The notes below the pieces were generated by a model, which searched no databases, was not told where the DNA came from, and saw only the letters and a list, made by a program, of their open reading frames with translations. 64,000 nt of DNA, taken from positions 1 to 64,000 of the forward strand of contig NZ_NQNY01000002.1 in the NCBI RefSeq assembly GCF_002276225.1, in the 5' to 3' direction. Within the stretch, counting starts at the first letter, position 1, and the number at the start of each line of letters is the position of its first letter. Positions 53,746-64,000 of the stretch are shown here, piece after piece. The position numbers and the translations under genes are program-made. Source of the DNA: Mycoplasmopsis agassizii. Lineage in GTDB: Bacteria > Bacillota_I > Bacilli_A > Mycoplasmatales > Metamycoplasmataceae.

Positions 53746-54591
53746 ATGGCAATTCGTAAGTTAAAACCTACGACTAACGGACAACGTCACATGACCATTT
53801 TAGATTACAAGGCTAATCTATCAGGTCACGCTCCTGAAAAATCTTTAATGGTTTTATTAAAGAAGAATTCAGGACGTAATAACCGTGGTGTAATTACCGT
53901 TAGACATCAAGCTGGGCGTAATAAAAGATATTACCGTCTGATTGACTTTAAGCGCAATAAAGACAATATTCCAGCAACAATTAAAACGATTGAATACGAT
54001 CCTAATCGTTCAGCAAATATCTCATTAGCAGTTTATGCAGATGGTGAAAAACGCTACATTCTAACTCCGAAAAATTTAAAAGTTGGAGACAAAATTATTT
54101 CAGGAGAAAATGTTGACATTATCGTTGGAAACACACTTCCAATGCGTAACATTCCTGAAGGTACTGAAATTCATAACATTGAAATGCAACCAGGAGGTGG
54201 TGCTGTAATGGCACGTTCAGCTGGTTCATATGCACAGATTTTAGGAAATTCTGAAGATGGAAAATACACCATTTTAAGATTAAAATCAGGTGAAGTTAGA
54301 AGAATTCTAAGTTCATGTCGTGCAACAATCGGTGTTGTCGGTAATGAAGAACACAGTTTAGTAAGTGTTGGAAAAGCCGGAAGAATGCGTAAAATGGGTA
54401 CTCGCCCAACAGTGCGTGGTTCAGCAATGAACCCAGTAGATCATCCTCATGGTGGTGGTGAAGGTAAGCAACCAATTGGTCGTAAAGCACCACTTACTCC
54501 TTGAGGTAAAAAAGCTCTTGGTGTAAAAACAAGAAGTACAAAGAAAAATAGCAATAAGTTAATTATTCGCCGTAGAAAGGATAGTAAATAA
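53746..54591 (+). CDS. rplB: 50S ribosomal protein L2
   Basis: A 281-residue protein; [32 protein letters not shown], and the peptidyl-transferase-near [19 protein letters not shown]-Trp follows LTP, so the C-terminal [10 protein letters not shown] part is included. TAATG overlap with rpsS. Confidence 0.97.
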
Positions 54592-54866
54592 TGGGTCGTT
54601 CACTTAAAAAAGGTCCTTTTGCTGATGATCATCTACTTAAAAAAGTAGAAGAAGCAAACAAAAGCAATTCTAAAAAACCAATTAAAACTTGATCACGCCG
54701 CTCTACTATCTTTCCACATTTTGTTAACTTAACTTTTCAAGTACATAACGGTAAAGAATTTATTAGTGTTTTTGTCACAGATGACATGGTAGGTCATAAA
54801 CTAGGTGAATTTGCACCTACAAGATACTACAATGGTCACGGTGAAGATAAAGGGAAGAAAAAATAA
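54591..54866 (+). CDS. rpsS: 30S ribosomal protein S19
   Basis: A 91-residue protein; [34 protein letters not shown] (Trp as TGA), [18 protein letters not shown] overlap with rplV. Confidence 0.97.
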
Positions 54867-55198
54867 TGGAAGCATACGCAAAATTATTAACTACAAGAAT
54901 TAGTAGTCAAAAAGCTAATTTAGTGGCTGATTTATTCAGGACAAAAAGAGTTAGCGAAGCAATCGTAATCTTACAAAATACTAATAAAAAAGCAGCACCG
55001 TTATTCTTAAAATTAGTAAATTCAGCAGTTGCTAATGCTGTAAATAACCACGGTTTAGATGCATCAAAACTAGTGGTTTCAAACGTTATGGTCAACCAAG
55101 GACCAACTTTAAAACGTTTTCAACCACATTCACAAGGTCGTGCTACAAGAATTTTAAAAAGAACAAGTCATTTGGCAGTGACTGTAAAGGAAATATAA
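54866..55198 (+). CDS. rplV: 50S ribosomal protein L22
   Basis: A 110-residue protein; the ISSQKANLVADLFRTK helix, NSAVANAVNNHGLD and the beta-hairpin RFQPHSQGRATRILKRTSH that reaches into the exit tunnel. Confidence 0.97.
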   Translation: MEAYAKLLTTRISSQKANLVADLFRTKRVSEAIVILQNTNKKAAPLFLKLVNSAVANAVNNHGLDASKLVVSNVMVNQGPTLKRFQPHSQGRATRILKRTSHLAVTVKEI

Positions 55199-55201
55199 TC
55201 T

Positions 55202-55870
55202 ATGGGACAAAAGACAAATCCAAATGGTTTCCGTTATGGAATTACTAAAAACCGTAATTCTATTTGACATGCTGACAAAAAAGATTTTGCAGATTTATTA
55301 ATCGAAGATCAAAAAATTTACCAATTTTTTGACAAATTAGTACGCCAATACCAAATTGCTAAAGTGGAAATTAAACGTAACAAAGAAAAAGTTAACGTTT
55401 TAGTTCATACTGCTAAAAAAGGTGCAATGTTAGGACAAGATGCATCAAACATTGCCACAATTACAACCAACTTACAAAAAGCACTGCGCAAGAAAAATTA
55501 TCCAATCAAAATTGATCTAATCAATTTAGATGATGCTAATTTATCAGCTAGATTATTAGCAGAACAAATTGCTATCGATTTAGAAAATCGTCGCCCATTC
55601 CGTATTGCACAAAAATTTGCAATCCGTAATGCTTTAAAAGCAGGTGCTAAAGGAATTAAAACTTCAGTTAGTGGACGTTTAAACGGAGTCGACATGGCTC
55701 GTACAGAAGGTTATGCTGAAGGTTTAATGAAATTACATACACTACGCCAAAATGTTGATTATGCAACAGCAACAGCTAGAACTACCTATGGTGCAATTGG
55801 TGTAAAAGTTTGAATCTCATTAGGAGATATCTACGAAGAAGGTAAACATGCTACAACCAAAGAGAACTAA
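55202..55870 (+). CDS. rpsC: 30S ribosomal protein S3
   Basis: A 222-residue protein; [22 protein letters not shown]-domain region with KGAMLGQD, and [31 protein letters not shown] near 130-160. Trp codons are TGA. Its end overlaps rplP by 23 nt. Confidence 0.97.
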
Positions 55871-56276
55871 ACACCGTAAAGTTTTCCGTATTCGTCACGA
55901 TAAACGTGATGCGCAAAGAGGAAACAAAGTAAGTTTTGGTAGTTTTGGACTACAAGCTGTAACTTCTGCTTGAATTGATGCTCGTCAAATCGAATCAGCT
56001 CGTATTGCTGCAACTAGAAGAATGGGTCGTGAAGGACAAGTTTTTATTAGAATTTTCCCCCACTTTTCAAAAACTTCTAAACCAATTGGAGTACGTATGG
56101 GTTCAGGAAAAGGTAGTCCTGATAAATGAATCGCTGTCGTGCAAAGACAAACAGTAATGTTTGAAGTTAAAGGTGTTAGTGAAGAAATTGCTCGTGATGC
56201 CTTAAGACTTGCAGGTCATAAATTACCTGTTAAGTGAAAAATTATTACAGCAGAAACAACAAGTGAGGTGGCATAA
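55848..56276 (+). CDS. rplP: 50S ribosomal protein L16
   Basis: A 142-residue protein; [63 protein letters not shown]. Three TGA-Trp codons split it in a standard-code view. TAATG overlap with rpmC. Confidence 0.97.
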
Positions 56277-56476
56277 TGAAATTTAAAGAAATGTCAAAAA
56301 AATCACGTGCAGAAATTAAGCAATTATTAACTGATGTACGTGCTGAATTATTTACATTAAGATTTCAAAATCGCACAGGTCAACTAGATAAAACTCACAA
56401 AATTAAAGAGTTACGCCGTGAAGTGGCAAAATTATTAACTGTATTACAAATTACAGAAAACGAAGGAGAAAACTAA
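56276..56476 (+). CDS. rpmC: 50S ribosomal protein L29
   Basis: A 66-residue two-helix protein; [20 protein letters not shown] and [18 protein letters not shown](L) are characteristic. It shares one base with rpsQ. Confidence 0.96.
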   Translation: MKFKEMSKKSRAEIKQLLTDVRAELFTLRFQNRTGQLDKTHKIKELRREVAKLLTVLQITENEGEN

Positions 56477-56751
56477 TGCAAAGAAGTTCACGTAAATCAT
56501 TAGAAGGTAAAGTGACTCGTGCTTTTGCTCCTGAAGTAAATCGTAAAACTATTACAGTTACAGTTGACACTTATAAAAAACACCCCCTATATTCAAAACG
56601 TTTCAAAAGTAGTAAAAAATTTCAAGTTCATGATGAACTAAATATCGCTCGTGAAGGTGATTTCGTACAAATCATGGAAACTCGCCCTTTATCAGCAACT
56701 AAACGTTATCGTTTAGTAAAAATCCTTGATTCAGCAAAGGTTGGTGAATAA
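56476..56751 (+). CDS. rpsQ: 30S ribosomal protein S17
   Basis: A 91-residue OB-fold protein; [41 protein letters not shown] and [23 protein letters not shown] overlap with rplN. Confidence 0.97.
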   Translation: MQRSSRKSLEGKVTRAFAPEVNRKTITVTVDTYKKHPLYSKRFKSSKKFQVHDELNIAREGDFVQIMETRPLSATKRYRLVKILDSAKVGE

Positions 56752-57119
56752 TGTTATTAGAATTATCACGTGCCAAAGTTGCTGACAATTCAGGTGCTAA
56801 AGAAGTTGGAATCATCCGTAATTTAGGGGGTTCTCGTAAAAAAACTTCAAATATCGGTGACATTGTGGTTTGTTCAGTTAAAAAGGCAACACCTAATGGA
56901 ATCGTTAAAAAAGGTCAAGTTGTTAAAGCAGTTATTGTAAGAACTAAATACGGAATTAAACGTGATTCAGGTACACACATTCGCTTTGATGACAATGCAG
57001 TTGTAATTATCAAAGAAGATAAAACACCAAGAGGAACTCGTGTTTTTGGACCAGTTGCTCGTGAATTAAAAGATAAAGGCTACGCTAAAATCGTTTCTTT
57101 AGCTAGTGAAGTGTTATAG
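56751..57119 (+). CDS. rplN: 50S ribosomal protein L14
   Basis: A 122-residue protein; [40 protein letters not shown], and [20 protein letters not shown]. Confidence 0.97.
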   Translation: MLLELSRAKVADNSGAKEVGIIRNLGGSRKKTSNIGDIVVCSVKKATPNGIVKKGQVVKAVIVRTKYGIKRDSGTHIRFDDNAVVIIKEDKTPRGTRVFGPVARELKDKGYAKIVSLASEVL

Positions 57120-57127
57120 GAGTAATA

Positions 57128-57469
57128 ATGAACGTTAAAACTAAATTAAGAAAAAACGACGATGTCATTGTTATTGCTGGTGCATACAAAGGTCAAAGAG
57201 GACAAATTTTAAATTTATTCCCTAAAACCAACAAAGCAACTGTTAAAGGTGTTAATGTTGTAACAAAACATAAAAAACCTACCCAACAAGACCAAAAAGG
57301 TGGAATTGATACTTTTGAAGCACCAATTCACTTATCAAATTTAGCGCTTGCTTTAAATAAAGGTAAAAACGCAAATAACCAAACTACTAAATTGCGTATT
57401 GATGTACGTAATGATGGTAAAAAAGTAATACGTACACGTATTGCTAAAAAATCAGGAAAGGCAGTTTAA
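57128..57469 (+). CDS. rplX: 50S ribosomal protein L24
   Basis: A 113-residue KOW-domain protein; LRKNDDVIVIAGAYKGQRGQ, VKGVNVVTKHKKPTQQDQKG and GIDTFEAPIHLSNLAL. GGAG lies before the ATG. Confidence 0.97.
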   Translation: MNVKTKLRKNDDVIVIAGAYKGQRGQILNLFPKTNKATVKGVNVVTKHKKPTQQDQKGGIDTFEAPIHLSNLALALNKGKNANNQTTKLRIDVRNDGKKVIRTRIAKKSGKAV

Positions 57470-57472
57470 TCT

Positions 57473-58021
57473 ATGAGTTTATTAAAAACACGTTATGAAA
57501 AAGATGTCAAAGCTGCTCTTTTGAAAAAATTCAATTATAAATCTGTAATGCAAATCCCTAGAATTGAAAAAGTTGTTTTAAATATGACTGCAGGACGTGA
57601 TGTTAATGACACTAAAAGTGTTGATGCAGTTATTGATGAACTAGCTTTAATTGCTAATCAAAGACCTGCATATACAGTTGCTAAAAAATCACTAGCTTCA
57701 TTTAAATTACGTGAAGGAATGAGAATGGGTGGTAAAGTTACACTACGTCGTGATCAAATGTGAGATTTTCTAGATAAATTAGTAACTGTAGCAATTCCAA
57801 GGATTCGTGATTTTCGCGGGTTAAACACTAAAGCCTTTGATAATTCAGGAAACTATTCATTAGGAATTAGTGAACACTTAATTTTCCCAGAAATTGAATT
57901 TGATAAAATTAAAAAAATTCGTGGTTTAGATGTCATTATCGTGACAAGCGCTAAGACAAGTGAAGAATCATTAGAATTATTAAAAGCAATTGGTTTACCA
58001 TTTGCTAAAGGAGCAAATTAA
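57473..58021 (+). CDS. rplE: 50S ribosomal protein L5
   Basis: A 182-residue protein that contacts 5S r[48 protein letters not shown] and [11 protein letters not shown]. One TGA-Trp after RRDQM. TAATG overlap with rpsN. Confidence 0.97.
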
Positions 58022-58206
58022 TGGCACGTACAGCGTTAAAAGAAAAAACTAAACGCCATGCAAAATTCTCAACAAGAAAATACACTCGTTGTGAATTATG
58101 TGGTCGTCCACACGCAGTTTTAAGAAAATTTAAAATCTGCCGTATTTGTTTCCGTAATTTAGCTCACGAAGGTAAAATTCCTGGTGTGAAGAAAGCGAGT
58201 TGATAA
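58021..58206 (+). CDS. rpsN: 30S ribosomal protein S14, zinc type
   Basis: A 61-residue protein with two CxxC pairs (CELC and CRIC), the zinc-binding S14 form. The last codon is TGA (Trp), giving the usual ...KKASW end, before the TAA at 58204. Confidence 0.97.
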
Positions 58207-58209
58207 AAA

Positions 58210-58608
58210 ATGGCATTCATCATTGACCCAATAGCAGATATGTTAACTCGCATTAAAAATGCTGTTAAACGTAAACATAAAAATGTGGCTTTTCCTTATT
58301 CAAATATTAAAGAGCGCATTTTAGAAATCATGGCTAAAGAAGGTTTTATCGTTGGTTATACTATCGAAGGTAACGGCGTAGAAAAAACTTTAGTTGTAGA
58401 ATTAAAATACAAAGGTTCAACATCAGCAATTTTTGATCTTAAACGTGTAAGTAAACCTTCACTAAGAGTTTATGTATCAGCAAATGAAGTACCTAACGTA
58501 TTAAACGGTTTTGGATTAGCAATTATTTCTACTTCAAAAGGTTTATTAACTGATAAACAAGCAAGAAAGGAGAATATCGGTGGCGAAGTAATCGCTTACA
58601 TCTGATAA
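58210..58608 (+). CDS. rpsH: 30S ribosomal protein S8
   Basis: A 132-residue protein; [20 protein letters not shown] and the C-terminal [20 protein letters not shown]. The final Trp of the VIAYIW end is TGA; true stop TAA at 58606. Confidence 0.97.
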
Positions 58609-58614
58609 AAAAAT

Positions 58615-59154
58615 ATGTCAAGAGTCGGAAAGCGTATTATCACAATCCCTGCTAACGTTGAATTTAATTTAGTAAATTCAGCTTTAACAGTTAAAGGACC
58701 ACTTGGTACTTTAAGCCGTGAATTTTCTCCATTAATCACAATTAAAAAAGAAGAAAATCAAGTCACAACCATCAGAGCAAACGAAGAAAAACATACAAAG
58801 CAATTACATGGTACAACTAATGCCTTAATTGCTAATATGGTTAAAGGTGTTTCTGCTGGTTATGAAAAAACTATTTTAATCGAAGGTGTTGGTTACCGTG
58901 CAATTTTAAAAGGTAATATTTTAGAAGTTGCAGCAGGTTATTCACATTTAGTTAATTTAGAAGTTCCCACTTCATTAAAAGTGGAACTACCAAAACCTAC
59001 AACAGTTATTGTCAAAGGAATTGACAAACAAGTTGTTGGACAATTCGCTGCTGAATTAAGAGCAATTAGAACTGCTAATGTTTATTCAGGTAAAGGAATT
59101 CGCTACTCAGATGAAGTAGTTAGAAGAAAAGAAGGGAAAAAAGCTTCTAAATAG
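58615..59154 (+). CDS. rplF: 50S ribosomal protein L6
   Basis: A 179-residue protein; SRVGKRIITIPANV, VKGPLGTLSREF, MVKGVSAGYEKTILIEGVGYR, GKGIRYSDEVVRRKEGKK. Confidence 0.97.
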   Translation: MSRVGKRIITIPANVEFNLVNSALTVKGPLGTLSREFSPLITIKKEENQVTTIRANEEKHTKQLHGTTNALIANMVKGVSAGYEKTILIEGVGYRAILKGNILEVAAGYSHLVNLEVPTSLKVELPKPTTVIVKGIDKQVVGQFAAELRAIRTANVYSGKGIRYSDEVVRRKEGKKASK

Positions 59155-59167
59155 AAGTAGTTAAGAT

Positions 59168-59524
59168 ATGGCAAATTTATCTCGTAACGAACAACGTTTG
59201 AAAAAACATTTAAAAATTAGAAGTCACATCAAAGGGACAGCAGAACGTCCTCGTGTTAGTGTTTTCCGTTCTCACCGTAATTTTTCAGTGCAAATTATTG
59301 ATGATACTAAAGGTTTAACTTTAGTTTCATTATCAACTGCTAAAAAAGGTGACACAACTTACCATGGCAACATTAGTGCAGCAACTGAACTTGCTAAAAA
59401 CATTGCTCCATTAATGAAAAAAGCAAACATTGACAAAGTTGTTTTTGACCGTTCAGGTTATTTATATCATGGACGTGTTAAAGCTTTTGCAGAACAGCTA
59501 AGAGCAGAAGGGATTAGTTTCTAA
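59168..59524 (+). CDS. rplR: 50S ribosomal protein L18
   Basis: A 118-residue 5S rRNA-binding protein; [35 protein letters not shown], and [25 protein letters not shown] overlap with rpsE. Confidence 0.97.
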   Translation: MANLSRNEQRLKKHLKIRSHIKGTAERPRVSVFRSHRNFSVQIIDDTKGLTLVSLSTAKKGDTTYHGNISAATELAKNIAPLMKKANIDKVVFDRSGYLYHGRVKAFAEQLRAEGISF

Positions 59525-60291
59525 TGGCTGAAAATAATAAAGAAACAACAGTTCCATCAGGCGTAACTGTTAAAAAAGAGCAAAATAACGCTCCTAAAAA
59601 ACGTGCTCAACCACTAATTCGTGGAACACGTGATTTATCAGCAAAAAGTGTTGCTGTCAAGCAACAAGGTCGCTCACCTAAGAAAATTCCAGGTCAAGCA
59701 GCTACTTCAGATACAGTAGAATTTGAAGAATCAAAACTACGTAACCGCAATTCAAAACGCCCTAATAACCGTAATAATAAAAACCGTGAAGACAAATTAG
59801 TTTCAGAATTTGAAGAACGTGTTTTAGATATTGCTCGTGTAACAACTGTTGTTAAAGGGGGAAGACGTTTTAGTTTTTCAGCCTATGTAGTAATTGGAAA
59901 TCGTAAAGGAAAAGTTGGTTTTGGACATGGAAAAGCTAACGAAGTACCTGATGCGATTAAAAAAGCAGTACGTAATGCGCAAACTCATTTAATTACTGTT
60001 CCAATTATTGATAAACATACTATCGCTCACGATGTTACTGGTAAATATTTATCATCACGTGTTTTATTAAAACCAGCTCCTAAGGGAAAAGGTATTATTG
60101 CTTCAGGAACTGTTCGTACAGTGACTGAACTTGCAGGATATAGCGATATTTATTCAAAAAGTTATGGTTCAAGAACCAAAATGAACACAGCCAAAGCAAC
60201 TATTAAAGCATTAGAAAAAATGCGTACAGTAGAGCAAATTGCTGAATTAAGAGATGTTAGTGTGGAAGCACTAAAATCAAAAGTAGCCTAA
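59524..60291 (+). CDS. rpsE: 30S ribosomal protein S5 with N-terminal extension
   Basis: A 255-residue protein. The core begins at about residue 92 ([20 protein letters not shown]), with [38 protein letters not shown] and the [18 protein letters not shown] region. The first 90 residues are a basic, Asn/Arg/Lys-rich tail absent from E. coli S5 (167 residues). The next gene is rplO with only 10 nt between; rpmD (L30), which stands here in many bacteria, is absent. Confidence 0.95.
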   Translation: MAENNKETTVPSGVTVKKEQNNAPKKRAQPLIRGTRDLSAKSVAVKQQGRSPKKIPGQAATSDTVEFEESKLRNRNSKRPNNRNNKNREDKLVSEFEERVLDIARVTTVVKGGRRFSFSAYVVIGNRKGKVGFGHGKANEVPDAIKKAVRNAQTHLITVPIIDKHTIAHDVTGKYLSSRVLLKPAPKGKGIIASGTVRTVTELAGYSDIYSKSYGSRTKMNTAKATIKALEKMRTVEQIAELRDVSVEALKSKVA

Positions 60292-60301
60292 GGAGCACGA
60301 G

Positions 60302-60736
60302 ATGAAATTAAGTGAATTAAAAGCAAACCCTGGCTCACGTAAAGAAAAACATCGTGTAGGTCGTGGTCATGCTGCTGGTAAAGGTAAACAAGCTGGAAAA
60401 GGGCAATCAGGTCAAGCCAAAAGATCAGGTACAAAAGCCGGATTTGAAGGTGGACAAAACCCATGATTCAGAAGATTACCAAAACGTGGATTTAACAACG
60501 TAAACCACGTTGAATACCAAGTTGTCAACTTAGGTGTTTTAAACGAGCGCTTTGAAAATAATACAGTGATTGACATTGAATTATTAGTAAAAGAGCGTTT
60601 AGCAAATCGTACACTACCTATTAAATTATTAAATAAAGGTAGTCTAGAAAAATCATTTACTATTAAAGTAAATGCTGCATCAGAAGCAGCTAAAGTAGCT
60701 GTGAAAAAAGCAGGCGGAAGCGTCGAGGTTATTTAA
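60302..60736 (+). CDS. rplO: 50S ribosomal protein L15
   Basis: A 144-residue protein; [20 protein letters not shown], the Gly/Lys-rich [19 protein letters not shown], and [17 protein letters not shown] with Trp as TGA. Its stop lies 2 nt before the secY start, so the two are coupled. Confidence 0.96.
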
Positions 60737-60738
60737 TT

Positions 60739-62151
60739 GTGAAAGGATTACGAAGAATTTTCGAATCCTTTTCGTTATTTTTAGCCAATAAAACTTTCAA
60801 CCTGCGTCACGCCTTGATTGCTTTTTGAAGCGATAAAGTAATTACTAAAAAAGTTATTTACACAGTTACACTATTAATTATTTTTGTAATCGCAGGAACT
60901 ATTACAGCTCCATTTGTGCGCTTAAATAATGCTAATAATATTGATTCAATTCCCTTTTTTAGTATTTTAAACTTAGTTGGTGGTGGTGGTTTAAGACAAT
61001 TTTCATTAATGGCTCTAGGAATTAACCCTTTTATTACAGCCAGTTTAATTATGACGATTTTACAATCAAGGCTTTTTCCACCAATTCATAGGCTTTCACG
61101 CTCAGGTCCAGTTGGAAGGCGAAAAATCAACATCATCACTAGAGTTTTAACACTACTTGTGGCTTACCCTCAAGCAATTGTCTTAACTCAAACTTTATCT
61201 AGAAATAACGGTATTATTACTTTTATTGAAGGTCAAGGAACAATTTTAAATATTTATTTCATTCTACCTTTTATTTTAATAGCAGGTGCAATGGTAGCTG
61301 TTTTTATTGGTGAGCAAATTACTGAAAAAGGTGTAGGTAACGGAACCAGTTTATTAATTTTTACAGGAATTGCTGCTTCTTTACCAACTCAGTTTCAAAA
61401 TGCTTTTAACACTCTAGTAGGAACAAATGGCGCAACTTATTTCACAGGTGCATTAAATTTCATAATTTATTTACTAGGTTATTTAATACTATTATTCATT
61501 ATGACAATTGTGCAGCTGGGCGAGCGTAAGATTCCAATTCAATCAACTGGTGCTGGTTTAAGCCGCAACCTTGAAGAAATGGGGGCGTTGCCAATTAAGG
61601 TTAATCCAGCAGGAATTATGCCCGTCATCTTCGCTAATATAGTTTTATCAATACCACAATTAATTGCTGGTTTATTAGATCCTAATACTAGTGTGGTGCG
61701 TAATTGAATCGAAACCAATTTCACTTTTACAAGTGCAATTGGCTTATCAGTTTTATTAGTTTTAACTTTTATTTTCAGTATCTTCATGGGACTGCAACAA
61801 TCAAAAATCGACCGTATTAGTGAAGATTTTCAAAAAAACGGTACCTTTATTCCAGGGCTTAAACCAGGAGAAGAAACTGAAGATTATCTAATTGATGTTG
61901 TGCTTCGTTTATCACTATTTTCAGCCTTTTATTTAGTTGTAATAGTTGGTATGCAGCACGTCATGATAATAGCAGGTGTACCTCAACAAGTTGCTTTTGG
62001 GGGAACTGGAATGATCATTTTAGTGTCAGTTTCTCTTGAAACTTGAGATCAAATTTCTGCAAGAAGAAAAACAACTAACTTAGCAAAATCTAAAAAATTA
62101 AGTAAGAATTCACAAAATTCTAAAAACAAAGAAAGTGGTCTATTATGATAA
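60739..62151 (+). CDS. secY: protein translocase subunit SecY
   Basis: A 470-residue channel protein of ten membrane helices. LGINPFITASLIM, the IGEQITEKGVGNGTSLLIF region, GERKIPIQ and KVNPAGIMPVIFA are typical. It starts with GTG at 60739 (MKGLRRIFESFSLFLANKT). The last codons are TGA-TAA, so Trp ends it and it overlaps adk by 7 nt. The C-terminal tail is Lys/Ser/Asn-rich. Confidence 0.95.
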
Positions 62152-62792
62152 AGAAATTCATTATCTTTGGTCCTCCAGGAATTGGTAAAGGAACACTAGC
62201 TTCACAAGTTGCTAGCAAATATAATTTAGAACACGTTTCTACAGGAAATATTTTCCGTGAAGAAATTGCTAAACAAACTCCACTAGGAATTAAGTTAAAA
62301 GAAATTGTTGATAATGGTCTTTATGTTAGTGATGAAATTACTAATGAAATTGTTAAAAATAAATTAGCAGAACTTGAAAGTCAAAACCGTGGTTTCATTT
62401 TAGATGGCTATCCACGAACAAAACATCAACTAGATTATTTATTTTCATTATATGATTATGCAGACTTTAGTGCTTGAATTTTAGAAGCAGATGATTCGAT
62501 AATTTTAAAAAGATTAAGTGGTCGTCGCTTCTGTTTAACATGTAAAGCAACTTATCATATTGATACCAAAAAGAGCCAAAATGGGGACTTTTGTGAAAAT
62601 GATAATCAAAAATTAATCCAACGAGCTGATGATGAACCTAAGGCTGTCAGCAAACGTTTAGAAGTGTATCATGAGCAAACATCACTTTTAAAATCTCAGT
62701 TGATTTCTCTAAAAATTGCTAAAATAATTAATGCTGAAGGAACACCTGAAGCTGTTTTAAAAGAGTTAGAGAAAGTAGAAGATTTTGGCTAA
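62145..62792 (+). CDS. adk: adenylate kinase
   Basis: A 215-residue kinase: AMP + ATP to 2 ADP. P-loop GPPGIGKGT at residues 9-17; STGNIFREE; LDGYPRTKHQ; LSGRRFCLTCKATYH begins the LID domain, whose CxxC and following Cys/Asp suggest bound zinc. Normal length for the long form. Its stop lies within the possible TTG start of map. Confidence 0.96.
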
Positions 62793-62808
62793 CAAGAAAA
62801 AATCATCT

Positions 62809-63564
62809 ATGATTAAAACAACTCAAGAAATCAAAATCTTGAGTGAAGCTGCTCAACTCCTGGCAGATGTCAAACAAATTGTTTACGATGCCGTAAGACC
62901 AGGTGTTTCGATAAAAGATTTGGATACAATTGCTTTTATTGAAATAAAAAAACGAGGCGCAACACCTAATTTTCTAAATTATTTTGGCTTTCCAGCCAGC
63001 ATTTGCGCAAGTTTAAATGAGGAATTGATCCACGGCATTCCCGATGATCGCATTCTTAAAGAAGGTGATCTAATCTCAATTGATATGGGATTGCTTTATC
63101 AGAATTATCATGTAGATTCAGCTTTTACTAAAAGCGTAGGTCAAGAACATAATTCTGAAAACGAATTTTTAATTAAAGTCGCTAAAGATGCTTTTGAAGC
63201 AGGCTTACAAGCGATTAAAAAAGATGCTACATTTGCCGATATAGGTCGTGCAATTCATCAAGTTATCAAAGCAAATAATTGTTTTACACCTGAAAATTAT
63301 TCAGGTCATGGAATTGGCAAACAATTACATGAAAGACCTAATGTTGCTAACTTTGATGATTTACATAATCCTGATCGCAATTTAAAAATTGCTAACAACA
63401 TGGTCATCTGTATTGAGCCGATGATCCTACAAGGTTCAAAGCAAACTTTTACTAAAAAAGATGGCTGAACCGTGGTAGCAAAAAGTGGTTTAAAAGCATC
63501 ACATTATGAGCATACAATTTTAATTAAAGATTATAAACCAATAATTTTAACGAAGGGGATTTAA
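62809..63564 (+). CDS. map: methionine aminopeptidase, type I
   Basis: A 251-residue metalloenzyme that removes N-terminal Met. [20 protein letters not shown], the metal ligands in [18 protein letters not shown] (two Asp), [13 protein letters not shown] (His), IEPMI (Glu) and the last Glu in HYEHTI are present. I choose ATG 62809 ([16 protein letters not shown]), matching the family start; a TTG at 62785 overlapping adk would add eight residues (LANKKKSS). Confidence 0.93.
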
Positions 63565-63806
63565 TGTCTGAAAAAGCAATGAAGTTTAAAGCACGTGTTG
63601 AAAAAGTGCATAACTCAGATATTTGTACTGTACGTATTTTAGATAACAACATGCTAATTCAAGGGTATATCTCAGGTAAAATGCGTAACTACAGAATTCG
63701 CATTTTACCAGGGGATATTGTTGATATTGAAATCAATCCTGTAGATTTAACAAAAGGGCGTATTACATATCGCCACAAAGAAGAAAAGAGTCAAAATGAA
63801 AGTTAG
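63564..63806 (+). CDS. infA: translation initiation factor IF-1
   Basis: An 80-residue OB-fold protein; [38 protein letters not shown] and the KGRITYRHK end. About eight residues longer than usual at the C-terminus. TAATG overlap with map; rpmJ starts within its last codons. Confidence 0.95.
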   Translation: MSEKAMKFKARVEKVHNSDICTVRILDNNMLIQGYISGKMRNYRIRILPGDIVDIEINPVDLTKGRITYRHKEEKSQNES

Positions 63807-63909
63807 ACCGTCAGTTAAAAGAATGTGTAAAGACTGTAAAATTATTAAACGTAAAGGGATTATCAGAGTTATTTGTATAATTCCAAAACATAAACAAAGA
63901 CAAGGATAA
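63796..63909 (+). CDS. rpmJ: 50S ribosomal protein L36
   Basis: A 37-residue zinc-ribbon protein: [20 protein letters not shown], a second Cys (RVICI) and a His (PKHKQRQG), the full C-C-C-H ligand set. It overlaps infA by 11 nt. Confidence 0.96.
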   Translation: MKVRPSVKRMCKDCKIIKRKGIIRVICIIPKHKQRQG

Positions 63910-63912
63910 TCT

Positions 63913-64000
63913 ATGGCACGTATTTTAAATATTGAGATTCCTAATGATAAAAGAGTGGTAGTTTCACTTACTTACATCTATGGAATCGGACCTAGTTTAG
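63913..64000 (+). CDS. rpsM: 30S ribosomal protein S13, N-terminal part (runs off right edge)
   Basis: The first 29 residues, [21 protein letters not shown] followed by IYGIGPSL, are the S13 N-terminus with the H2TH lead-in. It follows rpmJ by 3 nt, the normal alpha-operon order. Confidence 0.95.
   Translation, partial: MARILNIEIPNDKRVVVSLTYIYGIGPSL

Noticed and set aside
60291-60302. Missing rpmD (L30) as a deletion unique to this genome
   Set aside because: Absence of L30 between S5 and L15 is common among mollicutes, so it is not a finding of its own.

Overview
The window is a piece of an AT-rich mollicute chromosome, most likely from the Mycoplasmatales (hominis-type mycoplasmas). TGA is read as tryptophan throughout: nearly every conserved gene (ribosomal proteins, SecY, ObgE, GlgA/B, TrmD) runs through one or more in-frame TGA codons at positions where the family has Trp, and several genes end TGA-TAA with a terminal Trp. 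Short intergenic gaps, TAATG overlaps, many prolipoproteins with an A-C or S-C lipobox, a DUF31-type protease and EEP-family nuclease lipoproteins all fit that group.

Layout. 1-0.5 kb: N-terminal part of an IS30-type transposase running off the left edge. 0.7-9.9 kb: housekeeping and surface genes (K+ channel, tsaE/tsaB/tsaD for t6A, lipoproteins, msrB, rpmB, rpe, a tandem PEBP protein, a YgjP-like metallopeptidase, a nitroreductase). 10.3-20.0 kb: a carbohydrate-storage locus, with a phosphohexomutase on the minus strand divergent from a compact plus-strand operon glgA-glgB-pulA-glgC-glgD. 20.5-22.5 kb: dhaK-dhaL-dhaM, a PTS-type dihydroxyacetone kinase. 22.6-25.0 kb: a large DUF31 serine-protease-like lipoprotein. 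25.2-29.9 kb: rpiB, rpsP-trmD-rplS, deoD-deoA, mscL. 30.3-33.0 kb: an unrecognised three-gene minus-strand cluster (one exported protein, two membrane proteins of the same architecture). 33.2-33.9 kb: eight tRNA genes. 34.1-41.1 kb: obgE, then an ABC importer (two permeases and an oversized ATPase) divergent from its lipoprotein. 41.2-46.8 kb: two paralogous nuclease lipoproteins flanking a dCMP deaminase and a sugar-binding-type lipoprotein; one nuclease carries a nine-C tract in its coding sequence. 47.3-50.8 kb: a 1176-residue tail-anchored coiled-coil protein. 51.2 kb to the end: the S10-spc-alpha ribosomal superoperon through secY, adk, map, infA, rpmJ into rpsM.

How it fits together. 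The glg locus plus the divergent mutase makes a full route from glucose-6-P to ADP-glucose to a branched alpha-glucan, with a debranching enzyme for re-use. That is unexpected in a Mycoplasma-like genome and is the strongest metabolic finding; no glycogen phosphorylase is present in the window. DhaKLM, DeoD/DeoA, RpiB, Rpe and the nuclease/dCMP deaminase genes form a scavenging theme: polymers are broken down at the surface and their sugars, nucleosides and trioses are fed to glycolysis. The other candidates for something undescribed are the three-gene exported/membrane cassette at 30.3-33.0 kb, the large Q/P-repeat coiled-coil protein at 47.3-50.8 kb, and the probably phase-variable nuclease lipoprotein at 44.9-46.8 kb.
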